Assembly: GCF_000281065.1 (NCBI RefSeq) | Contig: NZ_AKKK01000016.1 | Coordinates: 18,354 to 82,353 of the forward strand | Reading direction: 5' to 3' | From: Arthrobacter sp. M2012083 | GTDB lineage: Bacteria > Actinomycetota > Actinomycetes > Actinomycetales > Micrococcaceae | Length of the DNA: 64,000 nt | Shown: in pieces, positions 1 through 10,724 of the stretch | Position numbering within the stretch: the first letter of the stretch is position 1 | How the letters are laid out: the number at the start of each line of letters is the position of its first letter | Notes under the pieces: generated by a model | What the model was told of the DNA's origin: nothing | The model's input: only the letters and a program-made list of their open reading frames with translations | The model's database searches: none | Made by a program: the position numbers and the translations under genes

Positions 1-1249
1 GGGCGGCGTTGATGGCCTTGACGCTGGCGATCGCATTGCGTTCGATGCAGGGAATCTGCACCAGCCCGCCCACGGGATCGCAGGTGAGGCCGAGGTTGTG
101 TTCGATGCCCACTTCGGCGGCATTTTCCACTTGCCCGGGCGTTCCACCCAGGACTTCGCAGAGGCCGGCCGCCGCCATGGAGCAGGCGGAGCCCACTTCA
201 CCTTGGCAGCCCACCTCGGCACCTGAGATGGACGCGTTGATTTTGAACAGGATTCCGACGGCGGCCGCCGCCAGCAGGAAGCGCACGACACCGTCGTCGT
301 TGGCTCCCGGAACAAACTTTGTGTAATAGTGCAGGACTGCGGGGACAATTCCGGCGGCACCATTGGTGGGCGCGGTGACGATCCTGCCGCCCGCGGCGTT
401 CTCCTCGTTCACAGCCAAGGCGAACAGGTTCACCCATTCCATGGCGAGGAGCGGATCGGCAGAGTGCGCACCGTTCAGGTCTGCGTCAGTTTCGGAGAGC
501 TTCTTGAACAACGACGGCGCCCGTCGCCTGACCTTCAGGCCTCCCGGCAGGATTCCCTCGGCAGAGCAGCCGTTGTCAACGCATTCCTGCATAACAGCCC
601 AGATGCCCAGCAACTTCTCACGCAGCTCCTCCTCGGAGCGCCACACGAGTTCGTTGGCCAGCATGATGTCCGAGATGGACTTGCCCTCGCGGAGGCAGAT
701 GGCAAGGAGTTCGTCTGCAGTGGTGAAGGGGTAGGGGAGAACTGTGTCGTCGGCTACCACTTTGTCTGCACCGGAGACGTCCCCGTCCACCACAAAGCCG
801 CCACCGATGGAGTAGTAGCTGCGTTCCCGGAGCACGCCGCCCGTGTGGTCCAACGCGCGGAACGTCATGCCGTTGGGGTGTGCCGGCAGCGATTTGCGGC
901 GGTGGAGGACTACGTCCTCGTCCCAGTTGAAGTCCACGCGGTGGTTGCCGCCCAAGCGAAGTTCCGCGTCGAGTGCAGCGGCCGCCACCTGGTCGTCGGC
1001 GGTGTGGGTGTTCACGGTTTCGGGGGAGTGGCCTTGCAGCCCCAGCACCACGGCCTTGTCTGAGCCGTGGCCCCGGCCGGTGGCGCCCAGGGAGCCGAAA
1101 AGCTCAGCCTGGACGCGCACCGTAGCCGGGAGCTGGCCGGACGATTCGAGACCGTCCGTGAACTGCTTTGCCGCACGCATGGGGCCAACCGTGTGTGAAG
1201 ACGACGGCCCGATGCCAACAGAAAACAGGTCAAGCACACTAAGTGCCAT
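1..1249 (-). CDS. sdaA: L-serine ammonia-lyase (single-chain, iron-sulfur type), 3' end cut by window
   Basis: Converts L-serine to pyruvate and ammonia in the cytoplasm. The protein opens [20 protein letters not shown], the usual start of bacterial L-serine dehydratases, and later shows [20 protein letters not shown] and the cysteine stretches [11 protein letters not shown] and [12 protein letters not shown] expected to hold the 4Fe-4S cluster. About 416 codons are visible; the gene runs off the left edge, probably with only some tens of residues missing. Its ATG shares one base with the soxG stop (TAATG), so translation is likely coupled. As last gene of a glyA-sox operon it should drain serine made from sarcosine into pyruvate. 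That role is inferred from position. Confidence 0.93.
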   Translation of the reverse strand, partial: MALSVLDLFSVGIGPSSSHTVGPMRAAKQFTDGLESSGQLPATVRVQAELFGSLGATGRGHGSDKAVVLGLQGHSPETVNTHTADDQVAAAALDAELRLGGNHRVDFNWDEDVVLHRRKSLPAHPNGMTFRALDHTGGVLRERSYYSIGGGFVVDGDVSGADKVVADDTVLPYPFTTADELLAICLREGKSISDIMLANELVWRSEEELREKLLGIWAVMQECVDNGCSAEGILPGGLKVRRRAPSLFKKLSETDADLNGAHSADPLLAMEWVNLFALAVNEENAAGGRIVTAPTNGAAGIVPAVLHYYTKFVPGANDDGVVRFLLAAAAVGILFKINASISGAEVGCQGEVGSACSMAAAGLCEVLGGTPGQVENAAEVGIEHNLGLTCDPVGGLVQIPCIERNAIASVKAINAA

Positions 1250-1908
1250 TAGGGGACCTCTGGGGAGGCGTACTCCCGCATGGCGTCGAGGAGCCAGCGT
1301 CCCAGGAAGTCGGCAAACGAGGCCCGGGGAAAGATCCGGTAGGACTCGTCCGAGGTCTTCCAGAGCATCACCGGAATGTGCGCGAGCTCAGTGGAGACTG
1401 CGGTGCCGGCCTTGAAGACGCGAGGGTGCAAGTCCAGTGCGCAAGTCTTCTCCAGCACTGCGCGGGCGTGGCTGCCGGAGAGCTCGAACGTGGTGCGGTT
1501 GGCGGACAAGTCCACCACCTGGCCGGCGTCGTTTCCCAGCGCCGTGGTCAGATCGCTGACCAGGGATCCGCCCAGGGAATCGTGGGCTTCCTCGGGTGCC
1601 ACCACCATGAACTCGGTGGGGCCGAGCCACAGGGTGTTGACGGAATCCTTGCCGGATACCGCACTGCCCGTCACTGCACCGCAGGTGGCAGGCAAGCCGC
1701 CGGTTACGGACGCAACCCGGGAGCCGGCGTCGGACGCGGGGTGAACCCGGACGCCCACCATGGTCTGGTACGGGATTTCGGTGAGCGTCACCGTGCCCGG
1801 CACGGAGCCGGAAGTGAAAGCCTCAGCGAGGTGTTCGGCCGGGCTGCGGCGGGCACCCCGGACGCGATCGACGTGTGCGGTTTCTGCTGGTGTTGCTGTT
1901 TCAGCCAT
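1249..1908 (-). CDS. soxG: Sarcosine oxidase, gamma subunit
   Basis: Smallest flavin-free partner of heterotetrameric sarcosine oxidase, related to the C-terminal part of glycine cleavage T-proteins. Of 219 residues; recognisable stretches include [20 protein letters not shown] and a C-terminal [12 protein letters not shown]. The frame is open further upstream, but the ATG at 1908 is preferred: it lies in ATGGCTGA with the soxA stop at 1903-1901, an 8-base overlap suggesting coupling. It sits directly after soxA, the usual order B-D-A-G. Confidence 0.92.
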   Translation of the reverse strand: MAETATPAETAHVDRVRGARRSPAEHLAEAFTSGSVPGTVTLTEIPYQTMVGVRVHPASDAGSRVASVTGGLPATCGAVTGSAVSGKDSVNTLWLGPTEFMVVAPEEAHDSLGGSLVSDLTTALGNDAGQVVDLSANRTTFELSGSHARAVLEKTCALDLHPRVFKAGTAVSTELAHIPVMLWKTSDESYRIFPRASFADFLGRWLLDAMREYASPEVP

Positions 1909-4846
1909 CTTTGCGGGTCCCTTCAGCATCGAAAAGTACGGTTTCGCCAACAACCACGTCCACCAATTGGTCTCCCAGTGAGGCCACCAGGGTCTCGCCG
2001 ATGCGGTTGCGGCCGTTTTGAATCAGTGCCAGGGCGAAGGAACGGCCCAGTGCGGCGCTGTGGTAGCTGGAGGTCACGAAGCCCTCCATGGGGACGGGTC
2101 CGTTGGCCGGGTTGACCGGGATGCCCTTTTCCACCAGCTGTGTTCCTTCGGGCAAACGGAGCGAGTGGTCCACGGGGAGGACGCTCACCAGGTGCTTGCG
2201 GTCCTCACGGCTTGCGTCCTGCCGGAGGTAGGAGCGCTTGCCGATGAAGTCCTTGGCCTTGGAGACGATCCAGTCCATGCCGGCGTCCTGCGGTGTGACC
2301 GTGCCATCAGTGTCCTGCCCGACAATCGGGTAGCCCTTTTCGGCGCGGAGAACGTGCATGGTTTCGGTGCCGTAAGGGGTGATGTTGAACTCGGCACCTG
2401 CGGCAGCGACCGCTTCCCAGGTGTTGAGCCCATACCAGGACGGGATGTTGATTTCGTAGGCCAGTTCGCCGGAGAAGGAGATGCGGCAAACGCGAGCCTG
2501 CACTCCTGAGGCCAGCGTGGTTTCGCGGAACGTCATGAATGGGAAGGCTTCAGCGTCCAGGCCGCCGTTTTCAGCGAGCTGCGGAGCAACCTTTGCGATC
2601 ACTGCGCGGGACTTCGGGCCGACGACGGCGATGGTGCTCCACTGTTCCGTGACGGATGTGCAGACCACATCGAGTTCCGGCCACTCCGTCTGGTGCCACT
2701 CTTCCAACCAGTCCAGCACCTTGGCAGCGCCGCTGGTGGTGGTCGTCATGAAGTAGCGGTCATCGTCCAAGCGCAGGGTCACGCCGTCGTCGAAGATCAT
2801 GCCGTCCAGGGTGCACATGACACCGTAGCGGGCGGATCCCGGGGCGAGCTTCTTGAACGCGTTGGTGTACACACGGTTCAGGAATTCGCCGGCGTCCTTA
2901 CCGCGGATCTCGATCTTGCCCAGCGTGGTGGCGTCCATGAAGCCCACGGAATCGCGGACTGCTGCGCATTCGCGCAGAACTGCCGTGTCCATGTCCTCCC
3001 CGGCCTGCGGGTAGTACCAAGGGCGCTTCCACTGTCCAACGTCTTCGAACAGTGCGCCCTGGGCAACGTGCCACGGGTGGATGGAGGTGACGCGGGCGGG
3101 ATCAAACAGTTCGCCGCGCTGGCGGCCGGCCAGGGCTGCGAAGGCCACGGGGGTGAACGGTGCACGGTAAGCCGTGGTCCCGATTTCCCCGACGCCCGGG
3201 ATGTTCTCGGCTCCGCCGAACTTCAGCGCTGCGGCGATGACGCCGATCGCGTTGACGCCGGAGGTCTTGCCCTGGTCGTTGGCCGTGCTGATGGAGGTGT
3301 ACCGCTTGACGTGTTCCACGGACCGCATGCCCGCTCCGGTGGAGCGGAGGACATCGGCCACGGACTGGTCGCGCTGGAAGTCGACGAAGTGGTGGTGCCA
3401 TTCGCCGGGCTCACCGGTCTGGCCGGGGACCAGCCACAGCTGGCGGCTCGGTGCGCTGGCCACGGGAGCCTGCAGCTCCACCGGTGTGGTTGCGGATTCG
3501 AAGCCAGCGGCGATGGAAGCTGCTGCCCCTGCCGAAATACCCTCTGCCAGGCAGTCCTGAAGTTCGAAGCTGCCACGGCCCGCGCCCACAACCTGCTGGT
3601 CGCGAACCGGACCGGCAGGGATGAACGCTGCGAGCTCGTCATCCCAACGCAGCTTGCCTTGGCGCTGGCTGTGGAGGTGGACCACCGGGCTCCAACCACC
3701 GGAAACTGCAAGCAGATCGGCAGCCAGCTGTTCGACGCCCGAGGTGAGTTCGCCGTCGTCGTTGATGCTGCGGATGGTGACGCCATTCAGGCGGCCATTC
3801 TCGTCTGCCGACGTGTCAGCCACGGCGCTGCCGATGAGCACCCGGACACCGGACTCGACGGCGGCGGCGGCCTTGGCGCTGATCTGCGGACGGGCATCGA
3901 CGACGGCGGCAACCGCCACGCCTGCCGCCTTCAGGTCAGCGGCAAGAGCGTAAGCGGAGTCGTTGGTGGTGCTGATGACCACTCGCGAACCGGCTGCCAC
4001 GGCGTAACGGTTCAGGTAGGTGCGGGCGGCCGAGGCGAGCATGATGCCCGGACGGTCGTTGTTCTCGAACACCAAGGGACGCTCGTGGGCGCCGGGAGCC
4101 AGGACAACCTGCTTGGCACGGATGTGCCAAATACGTTGGCGGGAGACACCCGAAGCTGCCGGAACGCTCAAGTGGTCCGTGCGGTTCTGGGCTGCGATGA
4201 AGTAGTTGGAGTCATAGGAGCCGAACGCGGTGGTGCGGTTCAGCACCGTGCATTCGCCGGCGGAGACCAGCTCGGCTTCCACGTCAGCAACCCACTCCAG
4301 GGCTGGTTTGCCTTCGATCTGTTCGGCCAATTCAGGGGCAGTGGAACCGGAGAGAAGTGATCCGCCAAGTTCGGGCTGGTCGTCGATCAGGATGACGCGG
4401 GCGCCGGTGCGGACCGCTTCGCGGGCTGCTGCCAGGCCGGCAACGCCACCGCCAACTACCAAGACGTCTGTGTGGACGTACTTCTTGTCGTACTCGGCCT
4501 TGTCCTCATTGGGGTCAAGCTTGCCCAGGCCGGAGAGGAGCTCAATGTTCATGCCGTCCACCAATGAAACTGCGGTGGCGGGAAGCATGGACTCGGCGAC
4601 ATGTCCGCGGAAGCGGGGAGCGATCTTGACCAGGGCGTTGGACTCTTCGACGCCGGCTGCCATGATGCCGCGGGGGCGGTCCTCATAGAGTGAGTTGCCG
4701 GCGTTGATGTGGCCGTTGGCCAGCAACGCCGAAGCGATGGTGTCACCCGGGTGACCGGTGAATTCCTGACCGTCCACGGTGAAGCGCCAAGAGATGCTGC
4801 GATCGATGCGTCCGCCGGTGGCGAGGCGTGCGTTCTTGCTGGTCAC
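1901..4846 (-). CDS. soxA: Sarcosine oxidase, alpha subunit
   Basis: Large subunit (981 aa) of heterotetrameric sarcosine oxidase. It binds NAD+ and tetrahydrofolate and helps turn sarcosine into glycine plus 5,10-methylene-tetrahydrofolate or formaldehyde. The N-terminal ~110 residues look like the cysteine-free ferredoxin-type domain ([20 protein letters not shown]). A dinucleotide-binding motif [15 protein letters not shown] lies near residues 130-145. The C-terminal ~380 residues form a glycine-cleavage T-protein (folate-binding) domain. Start is GTG at 4846, preceded by GGAAGGAG inside the end of soxD, with a 2-base gap to that stop. Length is normal for the family. Confidence 0.96.
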   Translation of the reverse strand: MTSKNARLATGGRIDRSISWRFTVDGQEFTGHPGDTIASALLANGHINAGNSLYEDRPRGIMAAGVEESNALVKIAPRFRGHVAESMLPATAVSLVDGMNIELLSGLGKLDPNEDKAEYDKKYVHTDVLVVGGGVAGLAAAREAVRTGARVILIDDQPELGGSLLSGSTAPELAEQIEGKPALEWVADVEAELVSAGECTVLNRTTAFGSYDSNYFIAAQNRTDHLSVPAASGVSRQRIWHIRAKQVVLAPGAHERPLVFENNDRPGIMLASAARTYLNRYAVAAGSRVVISTTNDSAYALAADLKAAGVAVAAVVDARPQISAKAAAAVESGVRVLIGSAVADTSADENGRLNGVTIRSINDDGELTSGVEQLAADLLAVSGGWSPVVHLHSQRQGKLRWDDELAAFIPAGPVRDQQVVGAGRGSFELQDCLAEGISAGAAASIAAGFESATTPVELQAPVASAPSRQLWLVPGQTGEPGEWHHHFVDFQRDQSVADVLRSTGAGMRSVEHVKRYTSISTANDQGKTSGVNAIGVIAAALKFGGAENIPGVGEIGTTAYRAPFTPVAFAALAGRQRGELFDPARVTSIHPWHVAQGALFEDVGQWKRPWYYPQAGEDMDTAVLRECAAVRDSVGFMDATTLGKIEIRGKDAGEFLNRVYTNAFKKLAPGSARYGVMCTLDGMIFDDGVTLRLDDDRYFMTTTTSGAAKVLDWLEEWHQTEWPELDVVCTSVTEQWSTIAVVGPKSRAVIAKVAPQLAENGGLDAEAFPFMTFRETTLASGVQARVCRISFSGELAYEINIPSWYGLNTWEAVAAAGAEFNITPYGTETMHVLRAEKGYPIVGQDTDGTVTPQDAGMDWIVSKAKDFIGKRSYLRQDASREDRKHLVSVLPVDHSLRLPEGTQLVEKGIPVNPANGPVPMEGFVTSSYHSAALGRSFALALIQNGRNRIGETLVASLGDQLVDVVVGETVLFDAEGTRKDG

Positions 4847-4848
4847 TT

Positions 4849-5277
4849 CTAGACTCCTTCCGAGGAGGTGGGTGCTGTGGCGCCGGAGATCGGGACGCCG
4901 GTGGTGGGGGCGCCGGGTGCGAGGCCTGGCTCGGTTTGGCCGAATTCACCGGTCTGGGTGAACTCGCCCGGCTTGTCCGGTTCGCTGCGTTGGCCGGGGA
5001 CTTTGATGTCCGGCCGGGGCTGGCCCATCCCGTAGATGGAGTGGATCTCGTAGCTCACGGTGTCTCGGAGCATGTTGAACCACTGGCGGCAGCCGGTGCT
5101 GTGAACCCAGCGTTCGGCGAAGGTGCCCTTGGTGTTCTCGCGGTAGAACAGGTATTCAGCCCATTCACGGTCCGTGAGGTCATTGGGGCTCTCCGGGTAG
5201 GCAACGTGTGCTTGGCCGCCGTAGTGGAATTCGGTTTCGTCGCGTGGCCCGCAGTTGGGGCATGAAATGAGGAGCAT
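4849..5277 (-). CDS. soxD: Sarcosine oxidase, delta subunit (zinc subunit)
   Basis: Small zinc-binding subunit of heterotetrameric sarcosine oxidase (142 aa). The start [17 protein letters not shown] carries Cys6 and Cys9, and [10 protein letters not shown] gives His59 and Cys63, the four zinc ligands expected from characterised delta subunits. The core ends near residue 95; the last ~45 residues are a low-complexity Gly/Pro/Thr tail that is longer than usual. It lies 21 nt after soxB and directly before soxA. Confidence 0.95.
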   Translation of the reverse strand: MLLISCPNCGPRDETEFHYGGQAHVAYPESPNDLTDREWAEYLFYRENTKGTFAERWVHSTGCRQWFNMLRDTVSYEIHSIYGMGQPRPDIKVPGQRSEPDKPGEFTQTGEFGQTEPGLAPGAPTTGVPISGATAPTSSEGV

Positions 5278-5298
5278 GTCTTTCCTGTCCTGTCCTGG

Positions 5299-6519
5299 CT
5301 AGTGGGCCACGGCTGCGGCGCCGTGTTCGTCGATCAAGGCGCCGGTCTCGAAGCGTTCCAAGGCGAAGGGCTTGTTCAGCTTGTGCGGAGCGCCGGTGGC
5401 GATGGTGTGCGCGAAGGTCAGGCCCGCTGCCGGGGTGCCCTTGAAGCCGCCAGTTCCCCAACCACAGTTGACGAACATGTTCTCCACCGGGGAGAGGCCA
5501 ACGATCGGCGAGGCATCCAACGTGGTGTCCACAATGCCGCCCCAGGTTCGGAGGACGTGGGCCCTGGCGAAAATCGGGAAGAGCTCAACGGCTGCTGCCA
5601 TCTGCTCCTCGATCACGTGGAAGGAGCCGCGCTGGCCGTAGCCGTTGTAGGAGTCCACGCCGGCGCCCATCACCAGTTCGCCCTTGTGGGCCTGGGAAAC
5701 GTACACGTGGACGTGGTTGGACATGACCACAGTGGGGTGGACCGGCTCGTGCAGTTCGGACACCAGTGCCTGGAGCGGGTGCGACTGGATCGGCAGGCGG
5801 AAGCCGGCCATTTCCGCCAGGACTGAGCTGTGGCCTGCGGCGCAGAGGCCCACCTTTTCGGTGTTGATGGTGCCACGGGTGGTCTTGACCCCGGTGACCC
5901 GGTTGCCGTCCTTGATGAAGCCGGTGACTTCGCAGTTCTGGATGATGTCCACACCGAGTTCATCGCACTTGCGGGCGAAGGCCCATGCCACGTGGTCGTG
6001 CTTGGCGATGCCTGCACGCGGCTGGTACGTGGCACCCATGACGGGGTAGCGGATGTTGTCGCTGATGTTCAGGATGGGGCAGAGTTCCTTGACCTGCTCC
6101 GGATCCAGCCACTCAGCGTCCACGCCGTTGAGCCGGTTGGCGCCAACACGGCGAACGCTTTCACGGACATCGCCCAGGGTGTGGGCCAGGTTCATGACGC
6201 CGCGCTGGCTGAACAGGAAGTCGTACTCCAGCTCTTCGGGGAGGATTTCCCAGAGCTTGAGGGCGTGCTCGTAGATGGCCGCGCTCTCGTCCCAGAGGTA
6301 GTTGGAACGGATGATGGTGGTGTTGCGGGCCATGTTTCCACCGGCCAGCCAACCCTTTTCCAGGATGGCGATGTTGGTCATACCGTGGTTCTTCGCCAGG
6401 AAGTATGCGGTGGCCAGGCCGTGCCCGCCGCCGCCCACAATCACGGCGTCGTAGCTTTTCTTCGGTTCCGGGTTGCGCCAGAGGAAGTCCGGGTGCTCGG
6501 GGAGGTGATCTGCACTCAC
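5299..6519 (-). CDS. soxB: Sarcosine oxidase, beta subunit (flavin subunit)
   Basis: Catalytic subunit (406 aa) of heterotetrameric sarcosine oxidase, which oxidises sarcosine with FAD and passes electrons to covalently bound FMN and oxygen. [19 protein letters not shown] at about residues 25-43 is the dinucleotide-binding fold. [12 protein letters not shown] places His174 where the covalent FMN histidine is known in the family. Start is GTG at 6519, overlapping the glyA stop (GTGA), so it is translated with glyA. Confidence 0.96.
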   Translation of the reverse strand: MSADHLPEHPDFLWRNPEPKKSYDAVIVGGGGHGLATAYFLAKNHGMTNIAILEKGWLAGGNMARNTTIIRSNYLWDESAAIYEHALKLWEILPEELEYDFLFSQRGVMNLAHTLGDVRESVRRVGANRLNGVDAEWLDPEQVKELCPILNISDNIRYPVMGATYQPRAGIAKHDHVAWAFARKCDELGVDIIQNCEVTGFIKDGNRVTGVKTTRGTINTEKVGLCAAGHSSVLAEMAGFRLPIQSHPLQALVSELHEPVHPTVVMSNHVHVYVSQAHKGELVMGAGVDSYNGYGQRGSFHVIEEQMAAAVELFPIFARAHVLRTWGGIVDTTLDASPIVGLSPVENMFVNCGWGTGGFKGTPAAGLTFAHTIATGAPHKLNKPFALERFETGALIDEHGAAAVAH

Positions 6520-7919
6520 TGGGCTGCTCCAATCAGTTCTGCTTCGGTTGCGGTTCCGGCTCCATTGCCGTTGTTGGACAGGTGGGGGTACAGCGGGAAC
6601 TTCTCTGCCAGCGTGGTTACGCGGCGGCGGAGCTCGACGGCGGTGGTCTCGTCCAGGGTCACGTCACCTTCGGTGGCACCTGCTTCAGCGCCTGCTTTGG
6701 TGCCGCTGTTGGTTCCGCTGTTCGCAGCGGCGATCAACGCCGTCGCAATGATGTCCGAGACTTCGGTGAAGTCCTCAGCCTTGAAGCCGCGGGCGGCGAG
6801 GGCCGGGGTGCCGATGCGCAGGCCGGACGAAACCATTGGCGGGCGGGGGTCGAACGGGACGGCGTTGCGGTTGACCGTGATGCCGATCCGGTGCAGGGTG
6901 TCCTCGGCCTGCTGGCCGTTGAGGACCGAGTGGCGGAGGTCGGCCAGGACCAAGTGGACGTCGGTTCCGCCGCTGACAACCGAGATGCCGGCTGCTGCTA
7001 CGTCGTCCTGGAGGAGACGCTCGGCCAGGATCTTGGAGCCTTCAAGGACGCGGACCTGGCGTTCCTGGAACTCGGGCTCGGCTGCCATCTTGAAAGCCAC
7101 GGCCTTGGCGGCAATGACGTGTTCCAGCGGACCACCCTGCTGGCCGGGGAAGACTGCGGAGTTGACCTTCTTGGCGATCTCGGGGTCGTTGGTGAGGATC
7201 ACGCCGCCGCGGGGGCCGCCGAGGGTTTTGTGGGTTGTGCTGGTGACAATGTGCGCGTGCGGGACCGGGCTGGGGTGGAGCCCTGCAGCTACGAGGCCGG
7301 CGAAGTGGGCCATGTCCACCATGAGGTAGGCGCCCACAAGGTCTGCAATGCGGCGGAATTCTGCGAAGTCCAGCTGGCGGGAGTACGCGGACCAGCCGGC
7401 CACGATCAGCTGCGGCTTGCTCTCCAGTGCCAGGCGCTCAACTTCGGCCATGTCCACGGTGTGGGTGTCCTCGCGGACGCCGTAGGGAACAACCTTGTAC
7501 AGCTTGCCGGAGAAGTTGATGCGCATGCCGTGGGTCAGGTGCCCGCCGTGGGCGAGGTTCAGGCCCATGATGGTGTCGCCCGGGGTGATCAGTGCGTGCA
7601 TGGCCGAGGCGTTGGCCTGGGCGCCGGAGTGCGGCTGGACGTTGGCGAACTCTGCGCCGAACAGGGCCTTCAAACGGTCAATGGCGAGCTGTTCGATCAC
7701 ATCAACGTGCTCGCAGCCGCCGTAGTAGCGCTTGCCCGGGTAGCCCTCGGCGTACTTGTTGGTCAGAACCGATCCTTGAGCCTCCATGACGGCCGTGGGA
7801 GCGAAGTTTTCAGAGGCGATCATTTCCAGCGTGGACTGCTGGCGGATGAGTTCCTGGGCGATCGCCTGATCGACCTCCGGGTCCGCCTGTGCGAGCGGGC
7901 GGATCAGCGGTTCAACCAT
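6516..7919 (-). CDS. glyA: Serine hydroxymethyltransferase
   Basis: PLP enzyme interconverting glycine plus 5,10-methylene-THF and serine. The start [20 protein letters not shown] is preferred over the longer frame because AAGGAG lies 6 nt before the ATG at 7919. [11 protein letters not shown] near the N-terminus and [14 protein letters not shown], containing the PLP lysine, are diagnostic. At 467 aa it is longer than the usual ~420; the extra length is a Gly/Thr/Ala-rich insert near the C-terminus. It leads the operon with soxBDAG and sdaA, so it probably recaptures the one-carbon unit released from sarcosine onto glycine. Confidence 0.96.
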   Translation of the reverse strand: MVEPLIRPLAQADPEVDQAIAQELIRQQSTLEMIASENFAPTAVMEAQGSVLTNKYAEGYPGKRYYGGCEHVDVIEQLAIDRLKALFGAEFANVQPHSGAQANASAMHALITPGDTIMGLNLAHGGHLTHGMRINFSGKLYKVVPYGVREDTHTVDMAEVERLALESKPQLIVAGWSAYSRQLDFAEFRRIADLVGAYLMVDMAHFAGLVAAGLHPSPVPHAHIVTSTTHKTLGGPRGGVILTNDPEIAKKVNSAVFPGQQGGPLEHVIAAKAVAFKMAAEPEFQERQVRVLEGSKILAERLLQDDVAAAGISVVSGGTDVHLVLADLRHSVLNGQQAEDTLHRIGITVNRNAVPFDPRPPMVSSGLRIGTPALAARGFKAEDFTEVSDIIATALIAAANSGTNSGTKAGAEAGATEGDVTLDETTAVELRRRVTTLAEKFPLYPHLSNNGNGAGTATEAELIGAAQ

Positions 7920-7977
7920 GGTGTTCTCCTTCAAAAGCTTGTCTAGTGGCCGACTGTTAGGCAACTGATATATTAGA

Positions 7978-8016
7978 ACTATTGCCATAGTATGTTGGAG
8001 ATCACATAGTCGTCAA
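7978..8016 (-). promoter_or_regulatory. glyA-sox operon promoter with overlapping inverted repeat
   Basis: On the minus strand TTGACG (8016-8011) and TACTAT (7992-7987) are separated by 18 bp, a good sigma-70-type promoter starting near 7980. The -10 box lies inside an inverted repeat ACTAT-TGCC-ATAGT (7978-7991). A regulator bound there would block transcription. The divergent GntR gene at 8071 is the obvious candidate; that link is inference. Confidence 0.6.
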
Positions 8017-8070
8017 CAGGTCTGGGAAACTCATCCGTGGGACCGTGGTTGAGACAACGGGGAGAGAACA

Positions 8071-8742
8071 ATGAGCGCCGCACTGGAAGCACTGGAATCA
8101 GCCCCGCAGGGTACGTCCCTCGCGGAGAACGCCTATTTACTGCTGCGCGACAGGCTCATCATGCTGGACATCAAGCCCGGTGATCCCATCAACGACGGGC
8201 AGATCGCCCTGGAACTCGGCATTGGACGCACGCCCGTCCGCGAAGCCATCAAGCGGCTCGAAAGCGATCACCTCGTGGTGTCCTACCCCCGCCGCGGCAC
8301 CTTTGCCACCGGCGTGGACATCACCCAACTCGCTGAAGTCTCCGAAATCCGCGAGCTCCTGGAACCATTGGCCTCCCGCAAAGCCGCCCGCATGGCCAGC
8401 CCCGCAATGCGTTCCGAACTCCGCTCCGTCGCAGCTGCCATCCGTGATCTTGAGGGACAGGACAATTCCTCCCAGGAACTCATGCGCTACGACATCCAGG
8501 TCCACAGGCTCATCTACAAAGCCTCCGCCAACGCTCACCTCGAGGACGTGCTCATCCGGTACGACAACCTCGCAACGCGCATCTGGTGCCACATGCTGGA
8601 GAAGATGCCCTCAGTATCCGGGCACATCTCCGAACACGCGGACCTCCTCACCGCCATTGCCGACGGCGACGAAGACCTCGCCGCCCAGCTCGCCCTGCAC
8701 CACGTGGTGAGCTTCGAAGAGACCATCCGCAAGGTCCTCTAG
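8071..8742 (+). CDS. GntR-family regulator, FCD type, likely controlling the sarcosine operon
   Basis: Transcription regulator of 223 aa. The N-terminal winged helix-turn-helix contains GQIALELGIGRTPVREAIKR; the C-terminal ~140 residues are an alpha-helical FCD ligand domain with the histidine-rich pattern YDIQVHRLIYKASANAHL and ...LALHHV. GGGGAGAG precedes the ATG. It is divergent from glyA with a 151-bp shared control region, so control of sarcosine use is the likely job; the ligand cannot be read from sequence. Confidence 0.85.
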   Translation: MSAALEALESAPQGTSLAENAYLLLRDRLIMLDIKPGDPINDGQIALELGIGRTPVREAIKRLESDHLVVSYPRRGTFATGVDITQLAEVSEIRELLEPLASRKAARMASPAMRSELRSVAAAIRDLEGQDNSSQELMRYDIQVHRLIYKASANAHLEDVLIRYDNLATRIWCHMLEKMPSVSGHISEHADLLTAIADGDEDLAAQLALHHVVSFEETIRKVL

Positions 8743-8756
8743 CCCCCTCCCGACGC

Positions 8757-8985
8757 TCTCTCACCTCCCGGGTGCTTGGGCGTGATCCTCTCTCATGTCC
8801 CGGGTGCTTGGGCGTGATCCTCTCTCATGTCCCGTTGGTCGTGGGGTCCATCCTCAGCGCGCTCGGTCGTTCCTCCCTTAGACGCGCGCCGCCGGATAAC
8901 CCCACCCCTCCCGATCCTCTCTCACATCCCGGGTGCTTGGGCCGGTCCCTCTCTCACATGCCTCGTGCTTGAGCCCGACCCACCT
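8757..8985 (+). repeat. 32-bp phased intergenic repeat (TCTCTCA units), locus 1a
   Basis: TCTCTCA occurs at 8757, 8789 and 8821, exactly 32 bp apart, and again at 8918 and 8950, also 32 bp apart. Units have the form CCTCTCTCA-TCCCGGGTGCTTGGGC-. Between the two groups lies the 52-bp segment shared with the right end of the window. No reading frame here looks like a gene. The whole stretch 8743-9156 holds only this and the inverted copy at 9090. Confidence 0.8.
8849..8900 (+). repeat. 52-bp dispersed repeat, copy 1
   Basis: This segment, starting CATCCTCAGCGCGCTCGG and ending GCCGGATAAC, matches 63700-63751 at 49 of 52 positions by eye. Both copies are followed 18-19 bp later by TCTCTCA repeat units. 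It is GC-rich and non-coding as far as can be seen. Confidence 0.75.
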
Positions 8986-9089
8986 CCCTTTTGCGCCCAT
9001 AGGGTGCTGCCCCATTCGCCCGTGTGCGCACTTGGGCTATGGCATTGAGGCTGCCGGTGCCTGGTGGCGGCCAGCTTTCTTCAAGCCAG

Positions 9090-9128
9090 TGAGAGAGGGA
9101 TTGGTTGAAGGGCTCGGGATGTGAGAGA
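9090..9128 (-). repeat. 32-bp phased repeat, locus 1b, inverted
   Basis: The complement TGAGAGA occurs at 9090 and 9122, exactly 32 bp apart, in the opposite orientation to the units at 8757-8985. The interior (GGGATTGGTTGAAGGGCTCG) differs from the other loci although the spacing is the same. Confidence 0.7.
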
Positions 9129-9156
9129 GCGTCGGATGAGGCGAGGTTGGCTTGGT

Positions 9157-9304
9157 GCAACGCTGATGTGATAGTTGCAACAAGGTTCATTTGGGGCCGA
9201 CGGTGCGGTTCGGCACGAGTGACTTCTAGAATCTACAAAAACATCCCTTGACCGTGGCGTCGCTCACACATAGTCTGGTGCAACAGCGTTGCGTTGAATG
9301 CAAC
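9157..9304 (+). promoter_or_regulatory. Promoter and inverted-repeat operators upstream of the creatine gene pair
   Basis: TTGACC (9248-9253) and TAGTCT (9271-9276) are separated by 17 bp and should start transcription near 9283. The sequence around that start is GCAAC-AGC-GTTGC (9280-9292) followed by GTTG-AATG-CAAC (9293-9304). A further pair, GCAAC at 9157-9161 and GTTGC at 9174-9178 (within GTTGCAAC), lies about 90 bp upstream. Repeated GCAAC/GTTGC half-sites suggest one regulator, possibly the IclR protein encoded at 12071. Confidence 0.55.
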
Positions 9305-9325
9305 CCCAAAGATTTTGGTGGACAC

Positions 9326-10696
9326 ATGAGCAATGAATCCTCTGTGGCAGCCGAGCAAGGCACTTTCCCCGCCTCCGGCCCCAACCACACCCCTGGCCCC
9401 CATCACACAACCAACCACACGGTGAGCAAGGACACTCGACGACGAGTTGTCACTGCCAGCTTCATCGGCAACTTTGTTGAGTGGTTCGATTACGCCGTCT
9501 ATGGCTACCTGGCCGGCACCATCTCAACCGTTTTCTTCCCGGAATCCGATCGTCAAACAGCACTGCTCGCGACGTTCGGTGTCTTCGCCATCAGCTTCTT
9601 CGTGAGGCCGCTTGGCGGTTTCATCTGGGGCCACATCGGCGACCGCCTCGGCAGGAAGCAAGCCCTCAGCCTCTCGATCGTCCTGATGTCAGTGGCCACT
9701 TTCTGCATCGCGCTGATCCCCGGCTACGCCACCATCGGCGTCTTGGCTCCGATCCTGTTACTGCTCGTTCGGGTGGTGCAGGGCTTCTCCGCCGCAGGTG
9801 AGTACGCCGGTGCGTCCGCTTTCCTGGTGGAGTATGCGCCTGCGAATCGTCGCGGACTGTATGCCGCCGTCGTGCCTGCAAGTACCGCAGCGGGACTGCT
9901 GCTTGGTTCCTTGCTGGCCGCGCTCCTCAGCGCGATGCTCACCGCCGAACAGCTGGGCGACTGGGGTTGGCGGTTGCCGTTCCTGCTCGCAGCGCCCATG
10001 GGCCTGATCGGCAGGTATATCCGGACCAAGCTGGAGGACACTCCGGCGTTCCGGGAACTGGCCGAGAAGGACAACAGTGTCAAAGCCCCGGCCCTGGCAA
10101 TGTTCAGGACGTATCGGAAGCAGCTCATCATCGCCACAGGCGCGGTGCTGCTCAACGCCGTCGGCTTCTACGTGATCCTCAGTTACATGCCCACGTACTT
10201 GTCGGAGGAGTTGGGCTTCGGTGCCACGGAATCGTTCCTGGCCACCACCATTGCCCTGGCAAGCTACATCGGATTCATCTTCCTGACGGGCATTGCCTCG
10301 GACAAGTTTGGCCGCAAACGCATGCTCATCACGGCGTCGGTCCTCTTCATACTGCTGACAGTGCCGGCGTTCATGCTCCTGGACACCCGCAACTTCCTGG
10401 TGATCGTCCTGGTTCAGGTCCTTCTGGGCGGAATGCTCACCCTCAACGATGGCACGCTGCCCAGTTTCCTCGCCGAACTCTTCCCAACGAAGGTCCGGTA
10501 CACAGGCTTCGCCGTCAGCTTCAACCTCTCGAACGCCTTGTTCGGCGGCACCGCGCCGTTCATGGCCACCCTCCTGATCGGTATGACCGCCAGCAAGCTG
10601 GCACCCGGCTGGTACCTCGTGGCCGCCGCCGTAGTTTCCCTCATCGCAGTCCTGTTCGCCGCCGAGACTTCCAAGAAGCCTCTGCTGCAGGACTAG
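9326..10696 (+). CDS. MFS transporter of the metabolite:H+ symporter type, possibly creatine/creatinine uptake
   Basis: Membrane permease of 456 aa with about 12 hydrophobic segments. NFVEWFDYAVYGYLAGTIS and the loop RPLGGFIWGHIGDRLGRK are typical of the MHS (ProP/ShiA) subfamily, as is VRVVQGFSAAGEYAGA. Start ATG at 9326 was chosen over the longer frame because of the GGTGG just upstream and the normal N-terminus. It lies 28 bp before the creatinase start and probably shares its mRNA, so creatine or a related guanidino compound is the best substrate guess. Substrate is inferred only. Confidence 0.85.
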   Translation: MSNESSVAAEQGTFPASGPNHTPGPHHTTNHTVSKDTRRRVVTASFIGNFVEWFDYAVYGYLAGTISTVFFPESDRQTALLATFGVFAISFFVRPLGGFIWGHIGDRLGRKQALSLSIVLMSVATFCIALIPGYATIGVLAPILLLLVRVVQGFSAAGEYAGASAFLVEYAPANRRGLYAAVVPASTAAGLLLGSLLAALLSAMLTAEQLGDWGWRLPFLLAAPMGLIGRYIRTKLEDTPAFRELAEKDNSVKAPALAMFRTYRKQLIIATGAVLLNAVGFYVILSYMPTYLSEELGFGATESFLATTIALASYIGFIFLTGIASDKFGRKRMLITASVLFILLTVPAFMLLDTRNFLVIVLVQVLLGGMLTLNDGTLPSFLAELFPTKVRYTGFAVSFNLSNALFGGTAPFMATLLIGMTASKLAPGWYLVAAAVVSLIAVLFAAETSKKPLLQD

Positions 10697-10724
10697 TACA
10701 ACCCACCCATTGAAAGGAACCACC

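Noticed and set aside
2693..4360. Long plus-strand open frame (555 codons) opposite soxA
   Set aside because: It lies wholly antisense to soxA, which has clear family motifs; the frame shows no recognisable protein and is a by-product of high GC.
5830..7946. Plus-strand open frames of ~500 codons opposite soxB and glyA
   Set aside because: Antisense to well-supported genes, with no family motifs.
8757..8985. CRISPR array
   Set aside because: The 32-bp period resembles repeat-spacer spacing at first sight, but the constant part is only ~7-12 bases, the filler is partly shared between units, unit number is 2-3, and no cas genes are present.
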